Shown here one piece after another: positions 18,435 through 28,013 of a DNA stretch of 64,000 nt. How positions within the stretch are numbered: the first letter of the stretch is position 1; each line of letters begins with the position of its first letter. Source of the stretch: Paracoccus methylovorus (GTDB lineage Bacteria > Pseudomonadota > Alphaproteobacteria > Rhodobacterales > Rhodobacteraceae); the NCBI RefSeq assembly GCF_016919705.1, contig NZ_CP070368.1, positions 1,612,001-1,676,000 of the forward strand. Direction: 5' to 3'. Under the pieces are notes generated by a model. That model had not been told where the DNA came from, made no database searches, and was given only the letters and a program-made list of their open reading frames with translations. The position numbers and the translations under genes were made by a program.

Positions 18435-19001
18435 ATGCAACACACCGATCCCGCCACTCTGGCTTTCCTGCGGAGCCGCCGCTCTCATCCGCCCAAACTG
18501 ATGACCGGACCCGCCCCTTCGCAGGCCGAGATCATGGATCTTCTGGAGATGGCCGCCCGCGTGCCCGACCACGGCAAGCTGGAACCCTGGCGTTTCGTGG
18601 TGCTGGGGCGCGAGGTGCTGGATCGGCTGGCCCCGGTTCTGGCGGAACATGTCCGGACCAAAGGCGGGGACGAGACGGCGGTGGAAAAGGCGCGTTCGGC
18701 CTTCGCATCGCCGGTGATCGTGGCGGTGGTCTCGGCCCCGGTCGAAAGCCCGAAGGTGCCGGAGTGGGAGCAGTTCCTTTCAGCCGGGGCGGTTTGCCTT
18801 GAGCTGTTGAATGCCGCCCTCGCAGCGGGCTATGGTGCTGCCTGGCTGACCGGCCCGGCTGCCGAGCCGGATTTTGCCCATACGCATCTGGGCGTCGGCG
18901 AGGGCGAGCGTATCGTGGGGCTGGTCCATATCGGCCAACGCGGCACGACCCCGCCCGAGCGCCCGCGACCCGATGTCGCGGCCAAGACGACCTTCCTGTA
19001 A
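18435..19001 (+). CDS. Nitroreductase-family protein
   Basis: 188 residues, FMN-dependent nitroreductase fold, closest in look to the YdjA-like short forms: RRSHPPKLMTGPAPSQAEIM at residues 14-33, then AARVPDHGKLEPWRFVVLG with the FMN-contact region, and LAAGYGAAWLTGPAAEPDF toward the C-terminus with GLVHIGQRG at the end. Reduces nitro or quinone-like compounds with NAD(P)H; physiological substrate unknown. Its stop TAA overlaps the ATG of the next gene by one base (TAATG), so the two are translationally coupled. Confidence 0.92.
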   Translation: MQHTDPATLAFLRSRRSHPPKLMTGPAPSQAEIMDLLEMAARVPDHGKLEPWRFVVLGREVLDRLAPVLAEHVRTKGGDETAVEKARSAFASPVIVAVVSAPVESPKVPEWEQFLSAGAVCLELLNAALAAGYGAAWLTGPAAEPDFAHTHLGVGEGERIVGLVHIGQRGTTPPERPRPDVAAKTTFL

Positions 19002-19702
19002 TGGTGCTGCGGGCGTTGATCCTTGGCTGGGGCGACCTGCTGCGACCACGCATCTTTGGCGTAGTCGCCCTTGGCGTGGCGCTGACGCTGGTACTGTTCA
19101 TCGCCCTGCAAGCCGGGACCTTCTGGGCAATCCGCGTCTTTGCGCCCCAAACGGTAAGCCTGCCCTGGATCGGCGCCGTGCCTCTGGCCCCGGCGCTGTC
19201 CTGGAGCTCGCTTCTGCTGTTTCCCCTGATGAGCATCTTTCTGATGATGCCGGTCGCCGCGGGCTTTTCCGGGCTTTTCGCCGAAAGGGTTGCCGAAGCG
19301 GTCGAGGACACGCATTACCCCGCCGCCAAGGGCCTGCCGCTCGACTTCTGGGCCGGGCTATGGGAATCCTTGGCCGTGATGGGGGCTGTGATCCTTATCA
19401 CATTGATAACGCTGATGCTGACGCCCTTTATTGGTCCGCTGGCGTCGCTGCTGTTCTATGGCGGCAACGGTTGGCTTCTGGGGCGAGAGTTCTTCCAGAT
19501 GGCCGCGTTGCGCCATCTGCATGAACCGCAGGCAAGCGCGCTGCGTCGCAGCATGGCCGCGCAGGTCACGACGCTGGGGGTGCTGATCGCGCTTTTACTG
19601 ACCGTGCCGGTGCTGAACGTGGTCATCCCGGTACTGGCGGCGGCGGGGTTTACCCACCTTTATCATCTCAGCGCGTCCAGGCATCAAGGTCGGCGCGGGT
19701 GA
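19001..19702 (+). CDS. EI24/CysZ-like integral membrane protein
   Basis: 233 residues with about four to six hydrophobic helices (GVVALGVALTLVLFIALQAG, SLLLFPLMSIFLMMPVAAGF, VMGAVILITLITLMLTPFIG and others). EI24-family features are the central EDTHYPAAKGLPLDFWAGLW loop and GNGWLLGREFFQMAALRH. Members include CysZ, a sulfate channel, but alphaproteobacterial relatives are uncharacterised, so sulfate transport is only a possibility. Starts on the stop of the nitroreductase gene; its 3' end overlaps the convergent DUF1467 gene by 35 bp. Confidence 0.88.
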   Translation: MVLRALILGWGDLLRPRIFGVVALGVALTLVLFIALQAGTFWAIRVFAPQTVSLPWIGAVPLAPALSWSSLLLFPLMSIFLMMPVAAGFSGLFAERVAEAVEDTHYPAAKGLPLDFWAGLWESLAVMGAVILITLITLMLTPFIGPLASLLFYGGNGWLLGREFFQMAALRHLHEPQASALRRSMAAQVTTLGVLIALLLTVPVLNVVIPVLAAAGFTHLYHLSASRHQGRRG

Positions 19703-19927
19703 TGACGCCGGCGATGATGATATAGGCGATCACGCCCCAGATCACCGCGGCGATCAGCGTTGCCCACAGCGCCTTCTTTTTCAGTTTCGGCTCATGCGGT
19801 GCACCGGCGGGCGTGCCGGGTACCACATGCCCCGCCTCGGCCTGACTTTTCTGGCCGATCGGCAGCAGCACGAACAGCACCAGAAACCACAGCATGGTGT
19901 AAAGGACGATACCTCCGGTCAGGCTCA

Positions 19928-19928
<1 letters not shown>
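19668..19928 (-). CDS. DUF1467 family small membrane protein
   Basis: 86 residues with two membrane helices (GIVLYTMLWFLVLFVLLPIG and ALWATLIAAVIWGVIAYIII) joined by a short polar loop carrying HEPKLKKK; matches the DUF1467 pattern of alphaproteobacteria. Function unknown. Its ATG overlaps the stop of the epimerase gene (TGATG), so it is translated from the same message. Confidence 0.9.
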
Positions 19929-20332
<404 letters not shown>

Positions 20333-20399
20333 CACTTCCTCCGTCATTTGCGCTCTTCTAGGGCGACAAGGCCGCGGGGGGAAGGAAAAGAAATCGTCG

Positions 20400-20414
20400 T
20401 TAACCGCTTCTTAG
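20400..20414 (+). promoter_or_regulatory. CtrA-like box TTAA-N7-TTAG
   Basis: TTAA (20400-20403), seven bases, TTAG (20411-20414): one mismatch from the CtrA full site, 51 bp before the response-regulator start at 20466. Same kind of position as the exact box before the glycosyltransferase gene at 7912. Confidence 0.35.
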
Positions 20415-20465
20415 AAGAATCGCGCAATTCTTGGTGCAGAAGGTGATTCCCAGTTAGGATTTTAC

Positions 20466-21197
20466 ATGATGGAACAGGAAAGGATCAGCGCGGAAGAATT
20501 CCCCCCTTGGCGCGTTACCCTGCCCAGCCGGCCCTTGACCGGCCTGACGGTCTTGGTGGTCGAGGATTCGCGCGTCGCGTCCGAGGCCGTGCGCTTGCTG
20601 TGCCTGCGCTCGGGCGCACGTATCCGCCGGGCCGACAGCATCCGCGCCGCGCTGCGGCATCTGAAGACCTATCGCCCGGGCGCGGTGATCGTGGATATGG
20701 GCCTGCCCGATGGCAACGGTGCAGACATGATCGCCGCATTCGCCCGGACGCAGCCAAGGGTGCCGGTGATCCTGGGCATCTCGGGCGATCCGGCTAACCG
20801 CGATGCGGCGCTAAGGGCGGGGGCGGATGGTTTTCTGGAAAAGCCGGTCGAGAGCCTTGCCCTGTTCCAGGAGGCGATACTGGCCGCCCTGCCCTCCGAT
20901 GCACGGCCCCAAAGCCCGCGCGCCCTGCCCGACGACATGATCGGCGTCGATCACAAAGCGCTCCGCGACGACCTGGCGCATGTCCTTGATGTGCTCGCCG
21001 AGGCCGAGGACACCGCCGCCATCGACTATATTGCGCGGTTTCTGGCCGGCGTGGCCCGCTCGGCGCATGACAGGATGCTCGAAGATGCGGCAACGACACT
21101 GGCCCGCGACCATGAGCAAGGCCGACCGCTGGCCACCGATCTGACGCGGATCAGCGGTTTGGTTCAGGATCGGCTGGCCACCAAGCTGGTGCTATGA
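20466..21197 (+). CDS. Response regulator with receiver domain and unclassified C-terminal region
   Basis: 243 residues. A receiver domain occupies about 26-145: acidic pair E33-D34, phosphoacceptor D77 in VIVDMGLPDGNG, signalling Ser106 in ILGIS and K126 in FLEKPVES. The C-terminal 100 residues are helical (HKALRDDLAHVLDVLAEAED, YIARFLAGVARSAHDRMLED) with no DNA-binding, GGDEF, EAL or kinase motif that I can see. No histidine kinase is adjacent. The N-terminal 25 residues precede the receiver. An imperfect CtrA box lies upstream. The output is unknown; a phosphorelay or protein-protein role is more likely than direct DNA binding. Confidence 0.88.
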   Translation: MMEQERISAEEFPPWRVTLPSRPLTGLTVLVVEDSRVASEAVRLLCLRSGARIRRADSIRAALRHLKTYRPGAVIVDMGLPDGNGADMIAAFARTQPRVPVILGISGDPANRDAALRAGADGFLEKPVESLALFQEAILAALPSDARPQSPRALPDDMIGVDHKALRDDLAHVLDVLAEAEDTAAIDYIARFLAGVARSAHDRMLEDAATTLARDHEQGRPLATDLTRISGLVQDRLATKLVL

Positions 21198-21202
21198 GCC
21201 TG

Positions 21203-22048
21203 CTACCGCACGGTCAACGCGGACAGGCTTTGCCTCTGACGCCCTTGGGCATCAAAATTCTCGGGCGCAAGCCAAGTCTCGTGAGCATGCGCCACGGCGG
21301 GCCAGTCCTGGTCGATGATGGCATACCACGCCGTGTCGCGGTTGCGGCCCTTATAAATCATGTGCTGGCGAAAAACACCTTCAAAGATAAAACCATAGCG
21401 CAGGGCAGCCCGGCGGGACGGGGCATTCAGCGCATCGCATTTCCATTCGACGCGACGGTAGCCGGCACCAAAGGCCCATCCGATCATCAGCGAAATCGCC
21501 TCGGTCGCGGCTGGGGTGCGCTGCATCAAGGGCGCGATTTCGATATGGCCGATCTCGATCACGCCGTTCGCAGGGTCGATGCGCAGAAAGGCCGCAAGCC
21601 CGCCCACCTCACCCGTCGCAGCGTCGCGCAGGGCATAAAAGAACGGATCCACCTTGGCAGCCATCCCTGCCTGCCAGTCGCGATAGCTCGGCAGATCGGC
21701 GAAGGGACCATAGCCCAGATAGTCCCAGACCCAATCCTGCCCCTGATTGGCCGCAAACATATCCTCGCTGTGACGATGGGGATCCAATCGCTCCAGAACC
21801 ACATGGCGACCCTTGATCATATCCGGTCCTGGTGCAGGAGGTGGGGCGAAATCCGTAACCCGAGGGCCAGTCGGACGTCCCGACGCCTCCCCGTTATGGA
21901 CAGTATCGAAATCACCACCATCGACACCTGCGCTATCCCCAGCCCAAGCATGCCCTTTTGCATAGGGGGCATCGTGAGAAGGGTCCAAGCCTTGGTTATG
22001 CTGATTGGCAGAGCGCAAGCGGGAGGGTGTGTCGGGACCGTTGGACAT
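21203..22048 (-). CDS. GNAT-family N-acetyltransferase (RimJ/RimL type) with disordered N-terminus
   Basis: 281 residues from the ATG at 22048, with CGGAG upstream. Residues 1 to about 65 are low-complexity, polar and unlike the family; the acetyltransferase domain follows from IKGRHVVLERLDPHRHSEDM, with VIEIGHIEIAPLMQRTPAAT (beta-4/acetyl-CoA region) and GYRRVEWKCDALNAPSRRAA. This is the RimJ/L subgroup that acetylates protein N-termini or small amines. It lies just downstream of the DUF1501 gene on the same strand. The extension may be real or the true start may be later at MIKGRHVV; the ribosome site favours the long form. Confidence 0.85.
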   Translation of the reverse strand: MSNGPDTPSRLRSANQHNQGLDPSHDAPYAKGHAWAGDSAGVDGGDFDTVHNGEASGRPTGPRVTDFAPPPAPGPDMIKGRHVVLERLDPHRHSEDMFAANQGQDWVWDYLGYGPFADLPSYRDWQAGMAAKVDPFFYALRDAATGEVGGLAAFLRIDPANGVIEIGHIEIAPLMQRTPAATEAISLMIGWAFGAGYRRVEWKCDALNAPSRRAALRYGFIFEGVFRQHMIYKGRNRDTAWYAIIDQDWPAVAHAHETWLAPENFDAQGRQRQSLSALTVR

Positions 22049-22069
22049 GGGCAAAACTCCGGTCAGGGT

Positions 22070-23251
22070 TCACGCCAGCATCCCCGGATCGCCCCCAAGG
22101 TCAAGCCCGGGAAAAATGGCCCGCTCCAGCGTGTCGCGCTCGATCCCGAACAGACCGTGCATCGCCCAGGCGGCATAGGCGCGGATGTCGCGCACGGGCA
22201 TCAGGTCGCGGTCGGCATAAAGCTGCCCCTCGTCCAGACCCGGCCAGTCGCCAAAGGCGCGGCCACCACGGATCGCGCCCCCCGCCATCAGCAGCGCGCC
22301 GCCCGTGCCATGATCCGTCCCGCCCGAACCGTTTTCGCGCACGGTGCGGCCGAATTCCGTCATGGCCAGCACGGTGGTTCGGTCCCAGTTCGGTCCCAGC
22401 CCTTCGCGCAGCTTCAGGATCGCCGCCGCCAGCCGGTCCAGCCCCCGGCCCAGCACGGGGGGTTGGTTGGCGTGGCTGTCCCAACCGGGGATCGAAAAAG
22501 CGGCAATGCGGCTTTCCGCGTTCAGCCGGCTGGCTGTAAAGGCCGCCAGCGCCTGCGCATCGGCGGTCGGTCCGGGGATCTTGCCGATGTCCGAAGTCTC
22601 GGCACTGATCTGCACGGCACCCTGCGCCGCCTCGCGAAACAGCGGATCGTCGTGATAGACATGTTCCAGCAGCAGTTGCGCCTGCGGAGACAGGTTCAGC
22701 GAGGCGCGGGGTGCCCAACTCAGGTGTGCAGCCTCCCCGGTCAGGATCTTCATCTGCTCAACGCCCACGGAATAGGCGGTTTCGGCGATGGCGCCGGGCG
22801 TCGCTTGCAACAGCCGGTTCAGCCAGCCACCCACCCGCCGATCCACGGGCAGGTCGTTCCCGGTCCCGGCCTCCAGCACGTCCTGGCCGTCGAAATGGCT
22901 GCGCTTGTCACGGTAAGGGGTCGAGACGGCATGGGCAAAGGCCAGCTCGCCCGTCCGCCACAGCGGCAAAAGCGTCTCCAGACGCGGGTGAAGTGCAAAA
23001 AAGCCATCAAGGTCCAGCGCACCATTTTCCGGCCCGACGGACAGGCTGCTGCGCAACTTGCGCAGCATCGGGTCGCCATATGGCTGGATCGCGTCCAGCC
23101 CATCCATGGCCCCGCGCAGGATGATGACAACCAGCCGGTTCTCGCCCGGAAGCGCGGCGAAGGTCATCGAGTTCATGAAGGGATGCGCCGCTGCCGAACA
23201 GCCAATCAGCGAAGCGCCCTTCAGAAACAGGCGTCGGTCCAGTGTCAGCAT
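22070..23251 (-). CDS. DUF1501 protein, Tat-exported
   Basis: 393 residues. A twin-arginine signal RRLFLKGASLIGCSAAAHPF at residues 6-25 indicates folded export. The body has the sulfatase/phosphatase-like DUF1501 hallmarks: LVVIILRGAMDGLDAIQPYG near the N-terminus, ALHPRLETLLPLW, and VLAMTEFGRTVRENGSGGTD followed by HGTGGALLMAGG. Metal-binding residues in the latter segment are kept. Function is unknown. It starts 11 bp after the DUF1800 stop; the two families are repeatedly found as neighbours and probably act together outside the cytoplasm. Confidence 0.93.
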   Translation of the reverse strand: MLTLDRRLFLKGASLIGCSAAAHPFMNSMTFAALPGENRLVVIILRGAMDGLDAIQPYGDPMLRKLRSSLSVGPENGALDLDGFFALHPRLETLLPLWRTGELAFAHAVSTPYRDKRSHFDGQDVLEAGTGNDLPVDRRVGGWLNRLLQATPGAIAETAYSVGVEQMKILTGEAAHLSWAPRASLNLSPQAQLLLEHVYHDDPLFREAAQGAVQISAETSDIGKIPGPTADAQALAAFTASRLNAESRIAAFSIPGWDSHANQPPVLGRGLDRLAAAILKLREGLGPNWDRTTVLAMTEFGRTVRENGSGGTDHGTGGALLMAGGAIRGGRAFGDWPGLDEGQLYADRDLMPVRDIRAYAAWAMHGLFGIERDTLERAIFPGLDLGGDPGMLA

Positions 23252-23262
23252 CCGTTCCCTCC

Positions 23263-24630
23263 CTATCGCCGGCTGAAATCGCCGGAGGCGAGAATCAGCG
23301 CCACGCCCTCGGCCGCACTTTCAGCCTTGGGCACAGCCCATGTCAGTTCCGCCGATTGCGTGCCGCCAAAGGCCGAGACCAGCATGTCGCGCGGGTCCGG
23401 CAATTCATCCAGCAGCAGGCGGGGTATGCGCAGCGACCAGTTGATACGCGCGGCCAAGGTTTGCGATGCGATCCAGGCGTCGGCCTCTTCCGGCCAACCG
23501 TCGGGACCCTTGGGTCGCCCCCAGGGCTGGCCCATCGCCTCGACCGGGCCCCAGGCAATACGACGAAAAACCGGCAGGTCAAGCCGGGCGATCTGTTCGC
23601 CACGCATACCCAGTGCGCGCAGGCCCGCCACGCAAAAGTCGAAGGGCTGGCGCACCTTGCGCCGCAGTTCGGTGGCCAGATCGGGATGGCTGACAAGCAC
23701 GCGATATACCTGCGCCAGATCACCGCCACTATCGCGCCAGACTGCAGCCATAGACCCGACCAGATCCTCGGAGGGTTGGTCCGAAACAAAATGCACCGCC
23801 AGTTTGCGCGACAGATGCAGCGCCGTTTCGGGACGACGGGAGATATCGCGAAAGACTGCGCGGATATCGTCCAGCCCGCCGCGCCTCCTGCCGCCATAGC
23901 TCTGTCCCAGCACCGTCTCGGACCCCGGCTCGGCCCAAAGCGGCCTGTATGCGAACCCCTGATTATGGGAAAAACTAAGCCCGGTCAGCAATTTGGCCAG
24001 CTCCCGGACGTCGTGCTGGTCATAGTCGGCATCAACGCCCAGCGAATGCAGCTCCAGCGCCTCGCGGGCGAGGTTCTCGTTCAGCCCGAAATTGCGCTCG
24101 GGCCGCTTCTTGGCAAAAGGCGAATTCGGTCCGCGGCTGGAAATCTGGTCCAGATAGATCAGCATCATCGGATGGGTATCGGCGGCAAAGAACATATCTT
24201 CGAACCGACCGTTCACATGGGGACGGATCGCCTCGTCCACGAAAGCCATGGCCAGGCCGTTGTGGACTTTGTTGACCGCGCGAATGGTGAAGTGGTCGCT
24301 CCAGAACTGCACGAGTCTTTCGCCAAACCCGATGGGATCGTCCAACGCACGGATAACCCGGCGGCGCAGATCCTCGACGGGCAGGATGCCGAGTTGCCGC
24401 GCGGCCTCCTGTGTCTCGGGCGGTTCGGGCAGCTTGTCGCGCCGGGCCCGACGACCTTCGTTGAACAGCCTGGCAAGATCGCTGGCCCGTTCGGTCGTCA
24501 TCGCACCGGCGTCCGGACCGGCGCCGGCGGGGCCGGCCAGCACAGTCCTGACATCGGCGGGCGGAGACATCCGCGGCGACAGACCAAAGCCCAGACGGAT
24601 TGCCGCTAGTTCGGGAAATCCAAAGCTCAT
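23263..24630 (-). CDS. DUF1800 protein
   Basis: 455 residues, typical DUF1800 length. Seen: PELAAIRLGFGLSPR at the N-terminus, ERLVQFWSDHFTIRAVNKVH (the conserved WxxHF segment), PHVNGRFEDMFFAADTHPMM, and NENLAREALELHSLGVDADY. No clear signal peptide is evident, so it may be exported with its Tat partner DUF1501 (inference). Start at 24630 has AAGGA eight bases upstream. First gene of the DUF1800-DUF1501-GNAT run; the 129 bp before it (24631-24759) hold nothing recognised. Confidence 0.93.
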   Translation of the reverse strand: MSFGFPELAAIRLGFGLSPRMSPPADVRTVLAGPAGAGPDAGAMTTERASDLARLFNEGRRARRDKLPEPPETQEAARQLGILPVEDLRRRVIRALDDPIGFGERLVQFWSDHFTIRAVNKVHNGLAMAFVDEAIRPHVNGRFEDMFFAADTHPMMLIYLDQISSRGPNSPFAKKRPERNFGLNENLAREALELHSLGVDADYDQHDVRELAKLLTGLSFSHNQGFAYRPLWAEPGSETVLGQSYGGRRRGGLDDIRAVFRDISRRPETALHLSRKLAVHFVSDQPSEDLVGSMAAVWRDSGGDLAQVYRVLVSHPDLATELRRKVRQPFDFCVAGLRALGMRGEQIARLDLPVFRRIAWGPVEAMGQPWGRPKGPDGWPEEADAWIASQTLAARINWSLRIPRLLLDELPDPRDMLVSAFGGTQSAELTWAVPKAESAAEGVALILASGDFSRR

Positions 24631-24759
24631 GCAATCATCCTTGCAAGGGAAATCGCCCCATAGGCAAGGTTATGGCATGGACCGGGAATAAGGTCAGTTC
24701 ACGCTTTCTTCAGCATGCGGCGCCGCGGCAAGACCCTGCCGATGCGCCGCTGCAAAAGG

Positions 24760-26535
24760 TCACTCGCGGGGCAGAACCCGCAGGCGCAATTCCCGCAACT
24801 GTTCGTTGGTGGGCTCACTGGGGGCGCCCATCATCAGGTCTTCGGCGCGTTGGTTCATCGGGAACATGATGACTTCGCGGATGTTTACCTCGTCGGCCAA
24901 CAGCATGACGATGCGGTCGATTCCAGCCGCACAGCCACCGTGCGGCGGCGCGCCATACCGGAACGCCTTGACCATGCCGCCAAAGCGCTTTTCGACCTCG
25001 TCCCGGCCATAGCCGGCCAATTCGAAGGCCCGGAACATGATCTCGGGACGGTGGTTGCGGATCGCACCCGATACGAGCTCATAGCCGTTGCAAGCCAGGT
25101 CGTATTGATAGCCTTTCACCGCCAGCGGATCGCCGTCCAGCGCATCAAGCCCGCCCTGCGGCATCGAGAAGGGGTTGTGGCTGAAGTCGATCCGGTCGTC
25201 CTCGCCCTTCTCATACATCGGGAAGTCGACGATCCAGGCGAATTTGAACTGGTTTTCGTCGACCAAGCCCAATTCGCGGCCGATCTCGTTGCGGGCTCGG
25301 CCAGCAACGGCCTCGAAACTTTCGGGGCGGCCGCCAAGGAAAAAGGCCGCGTCGCCCTCGCCCAAGCCCAGTTGGGCACGGATCGCCTCGGTTTTCTCGG
25401 GGCCAAGCGCCTTGGCGATGGGTCCGGCCGCCTCGGTCGAGCCGTCCTCGGCCTTGCGCCAGAAGATATAACCCATCCCCGGAAGGCCCTGCTGCTGGGC
25501 GAATGCGTTCATGCGGTCGGCGAACTTGCGCGAGCCGCCACCCGGCGCGGGAATGGCGCGAACCTCGGTGCCGTCCTGCTCCAGAAGCTTCGCGAAGATC
25601 GCAAAGCCCGAGCCACGGAAATGTTCGCTGATCACCTGCATCTCGATAGGGTTGCGCAGGTCGGGCTTGTCAGAGCCGTATTTCAGCATCGCCTCGGCAT
25701 AGGGGATGCGCGGCCAGTTCGGATCGACGCGGCGTCCCCCGCCGAACTCTTCGAACAGGCCCTGAATGACCGGCTGGATTGCGGCAAAGATGTCCTCTTG
25801 CTCGACAAAGGACATCTCCATGTCGAGCTGGTAGAAATCGGTGGGCGAGCGGTCGGCGCGCGGGTCTTCGTCGCGGAAACAGGGCGCGATCTGGAAATAC
25901 TTGTCAAAGCCCGCGACCATGATCAGCTGCTTGAACTGCTGCGGGGCCTGCGGCAGGGCATAGAACTTGCCCGGATGCAGGCGCGAGGGCACCAGAAAGT
26001 CACGCGCGCCTTCGGGCGAGCTGGCGGTGATGATCGGGGTCTGGAACTCGGTAAAGCCCTGATTCCACATCGCATCACGCAGCCATTTCACCACGCGCGA
26101 ACGCAGCATGATATTGCCGTGCAGGCTGTCGCGGCGCAGGTCGAGGAAACGATAGGTCAGGCGGGTTTCCTCGGGGTAATCCTGATCGCCGAAGACCGGC
26201 AGGGGCAGATCGTCCGACGGGCCAAGCACTTCCATTGCGGTGGCGTAGATTTCGATCTCGCCGGTCGGCAGCTTGGGGTTCACCAGCGAGGCGTCGCGCA
26301 GCTTTACCCGGCCGTCGATGCGGATCACGGTTTCGGCACGCAGCTTTTCCAGCGCCGCGAAAGCAGGCGAGTCGCTGTCGGCGATCACCTGAGTAATGCC
26401 GTAATGGTCGCGAAGGTCGATGAACAGAACGCCGCCGTGATCCCTGACCCGGTGGACCCAGCCGGACAAACGGACCTCGGTTCCGGCGGCAGCGGCGGTC
26501 AGTTCGCCGCAGGTATGGCTGCGATAGGCGCTCAT
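24760..26535 (-). CDS. aspS: Aspartyl-tRNA synthetase
   Basis: 591-residue class II synthetase that charges tRNA-Asp. Start at 26535 ([12 protein letters not shown]), the second of two adjacent ATGs, seven bases after AGGGG. Domains: N-terminal OB-fold anticodon domain ([20 protein letters not shown]), class II core with motif 2 [19 protein letters not shown], an inserted GAD domain around residues 300-420, and motif 3 [14 protein letters not shown] near the C-terminus. The C-terminal [11 protein letters not shown] is standard. Whether it is discriminating cannot be told from the sequence alone. Confidence 0.98.
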   Translation of the reverse strand: MSAYRSHTCGELTAAAAGTEVRLSGWVHRVRDHGGVLFIDLRDHYGITQVIADSDSPAFAALEKLRAETVIRIDGRVKLRDASLVNPKLPTGEIEIYATAMEVLGPSDDLPLPVFGDQDYPEETRLTYRFLDLRRDSLHGNIMLRSRVVKWLRDAMWNQGFTEFQTPIITASSPEGARDFLVPSRLHPGKFYALPQAPQQFKQLIMVAGFDKYFQIAPCFRDEDPRADRSPTDFYQLDMEMSFVEQEDIFAAIQPVIQGLFEEFGGGRRVDPNWPRIPYAEAMLKYGSDKPDLRNPIEMQVISEHFRGSGFAIFAKLLEQDGTEVRAIPAPGGGSRKFADRMNAFAQQQGLPGMGYIFWRKAEDGSTEAAGPIAKALGPEKTEAIRAQLGLGEGDAAFFLGGRPESFEAVAGRARNEIGRELGLVDENQFKFAWIVDFPMYEKGEDDRIDFSHNPFSMPQGGLDALDGDPLAVKGYQYDLACNGYELVSGAIRNHRPEIMFRAFELAGYGRDEVEKRFGGMVKAFRYGAPPHGGCAAGIDRIVMLLADEVNIREVIMFPMNQRAEDLMMGAPSEPTNEQLRELRLRVLPRE

Positions 26536-26595
26536 CATTTTTCCCCTTGCGTATCGGCCCCGCATGAACCGCGCCGCGCGGGCGAAGTCAAGCAA

Positions 26596-27252
26596 TCAGA
26601 ACGGCCGCACCACATTGCCGGTATAGAAATAAGCGCCCATACCGACCGCAAACAGCACGTTCCCCGCCACCGCATGCAGGACCCAGGCCGAGGGGAAGCC
26701 GCGTTTGACATAGGCGCGGGCAAAGACCCAGCCGCCGACAAAGGTCAGGATCGCCACGATCCACGACCAATACATCAGATGCGCAAAGGAAAACACCGCG
26801 GCGTTCAGCGCGATCGCTCCGCGCCCGGGCGGCAGCAACGCGCCGTAGCGATGAAAGAACAAGGGGCGAAAGATCAGCTCTTGCGGCAAGGCCGAAAGGA
26901 TGGGGTAGAATACCCAGATCACCAACAGAAACTCGGGGCGTTGCCGCACGATCTGGAAAATCGAGTTCGGGCTGCTGAACCACAGGATCGCCAACCCCGA
27001 CAGCAGGGTGGCAAGCGCAATGGCAGCGATCTCGCGCCATGGCAGCAGGCTCCAGCCATGCACCAGACTATGCCAGCGAAAGCCACCGGTGCGCCACAGC
27101 AGACCCAGCCCCGCCAGGCTGAAGACCGCCAACGCCTCGAACAGAAGGTGGCCCGGCAGGAACAACGCCATGACCAGCGGCGCCCCCACATAGAGCGCCG
27201 CGAATTCGGCCCAAAGCAGGCCGCGCGCTATTGCAGCCTCTGGCTGAGCCAT
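26596..27252 (-). CDS. CPBP-family intramembrane protease-like protein
   Basis: 218 residues, about seven membrane helices. The Abi/CPBP motif 1, normally EExxxR, reads Q124-E125-LIF-R129, so the first glutamate is replaced by glutamine; motif 2 FSFAH with H158 and motif 3 around H193 (LHAVAGN) are kept. The family includes prenyl-protein CAAX peptidases and bacteriocin-immunity proteins; with the first catalytic Glu changed, activity is uncertain. It starts inside the 3' end of the GH25 gene (25-bp overlap) and is followed by aspS after 60 bp. Confidence 0.85.
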   Translation of the reverse strand: MAQPEAAIARGLLWAEFAALYVGAPLVMALFLPGHLLFEALAVFSLAGLGLLWRTGGFRWHSLVHGWSLLPWREIAAIALATLLSGLAILWFSSPNSIFQIVRQRPEFLLVIWVFYPILSALPQELIFRPLFFHRYGALLPPGRGAIALNAAVFSFAHLMYWSWIVAILTFVGGWVFARAYVKRGFPSAWVLHAVAGNVLFAVGMGAYFYTGNVVRPF

Positions 27253-28013
27253 GCCCGCCACTGCGCGGGCGAACCCGCAAAGACGTTCAGATCCACATTG
27301 CCGCCGATCCCCGGAACGACGCCGGTCCCGGTATATTGCCAAAAGGTGTAACGCTGGCCGGGATAGACGATCCGGGGGTGACCTGCGACCGAGCGCAGCC
27401 AGAACTCCTCGGGCCAGGAACCAAGGTTGTTGTCGCGATAGAAATCGACCGTGGTGTAGATGATCGGGCGCTGACCATAGTGCTGCTGCAGGATATCCTT
27501 GAATATCTTGGCCTCGCGCAGCACCTCATGGCTGGGCGGGCGATGCGGACAGGTCTTGGAGGCGGTCCATTCCAGATCCAGCACCGGCGGCATGGCGCCG
27601 CGTTCCTTGGGCACGTTGGCGATGAACCATGCCGCCTGCTGCGCACCCGAGCGGCAGAAGTAGAAATAGTGATAGGCCCCGCGCGGGATGCGTGCCTGCG
27701 CCGCCTCGCGCCAGTAGCGGCGGAAATTCGGATCAGCATGGTCGCCGCCCTCGGTCGCCTTGATAAAGGCAAAGCTGACCCCGGAGGTGCGCACCCGGTT
27801 CCAGTCGATGTCCCCCTGCCAGCGCGAGATGTCGATGCCATGCACCGGATGATCATAGGGATGCCCGCCGACCCACGGGTGCGGCGCGCTGTCGCCGAAT
27901 TGCGGACCGCTGCCCTGCCCCGCCATCACCGCCCGCCCGCCGGAAGGCCCCCGCCCGCAGGCGGCCAGCGCAACCAGCGCCAGAACCGTCAAAATCTTAC
28001 CCAGGAGTTTCAT
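27228..28013 (-). CDS. GH25 muramidase-like lipoprotein
   Basis: 261 residues. Signal and lipobox: MKLLGKILTVLALVALAACG, with lipidated Cys19, so it is anchored in a membrane facing the periplasm. The glycoside hydrolase 25 domain follows with VHGIDISRWQGDIDWNRV (first catalytic-site Asp), FAFIKATEGG-like SFAFIKATEGGDHADPNFR, GAYHYFYF and VLDLEW, the acid pair region of GH25 lysozymes. It would cleave the MurNAc-GlcNAc bond in peptidoglycan. GH25 enzymes are less usual as lipoproteins in alphaproteobacteria. The downstream membrane protein gene overlaps it by 25 bp. Confidence 0.92.
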   Translation of the reverse strand: MKLLGKILTVLALVALAACGRGPSGGRAVMAGQGSGPQFGDSAPHPWVGGHPYDHPVHGIDISRWQGDIDWNRVRTSGVSFAFIKATEGGDHADPNFRRYWREAAQARIPRGAYHYFYFCRSGAQQAAWFIANVPKERGAMPPVLDLEWTASKTCPHRPPSHEVLREAKIFKDILQQHYGQRPIIYTTVDFYRDNNLGSWPEEFWLRSVAGHPRIVYPGQRYTFWQYTGTGVVPGIGGNVDLNVFAGSPAQWRAWLSQRLQ

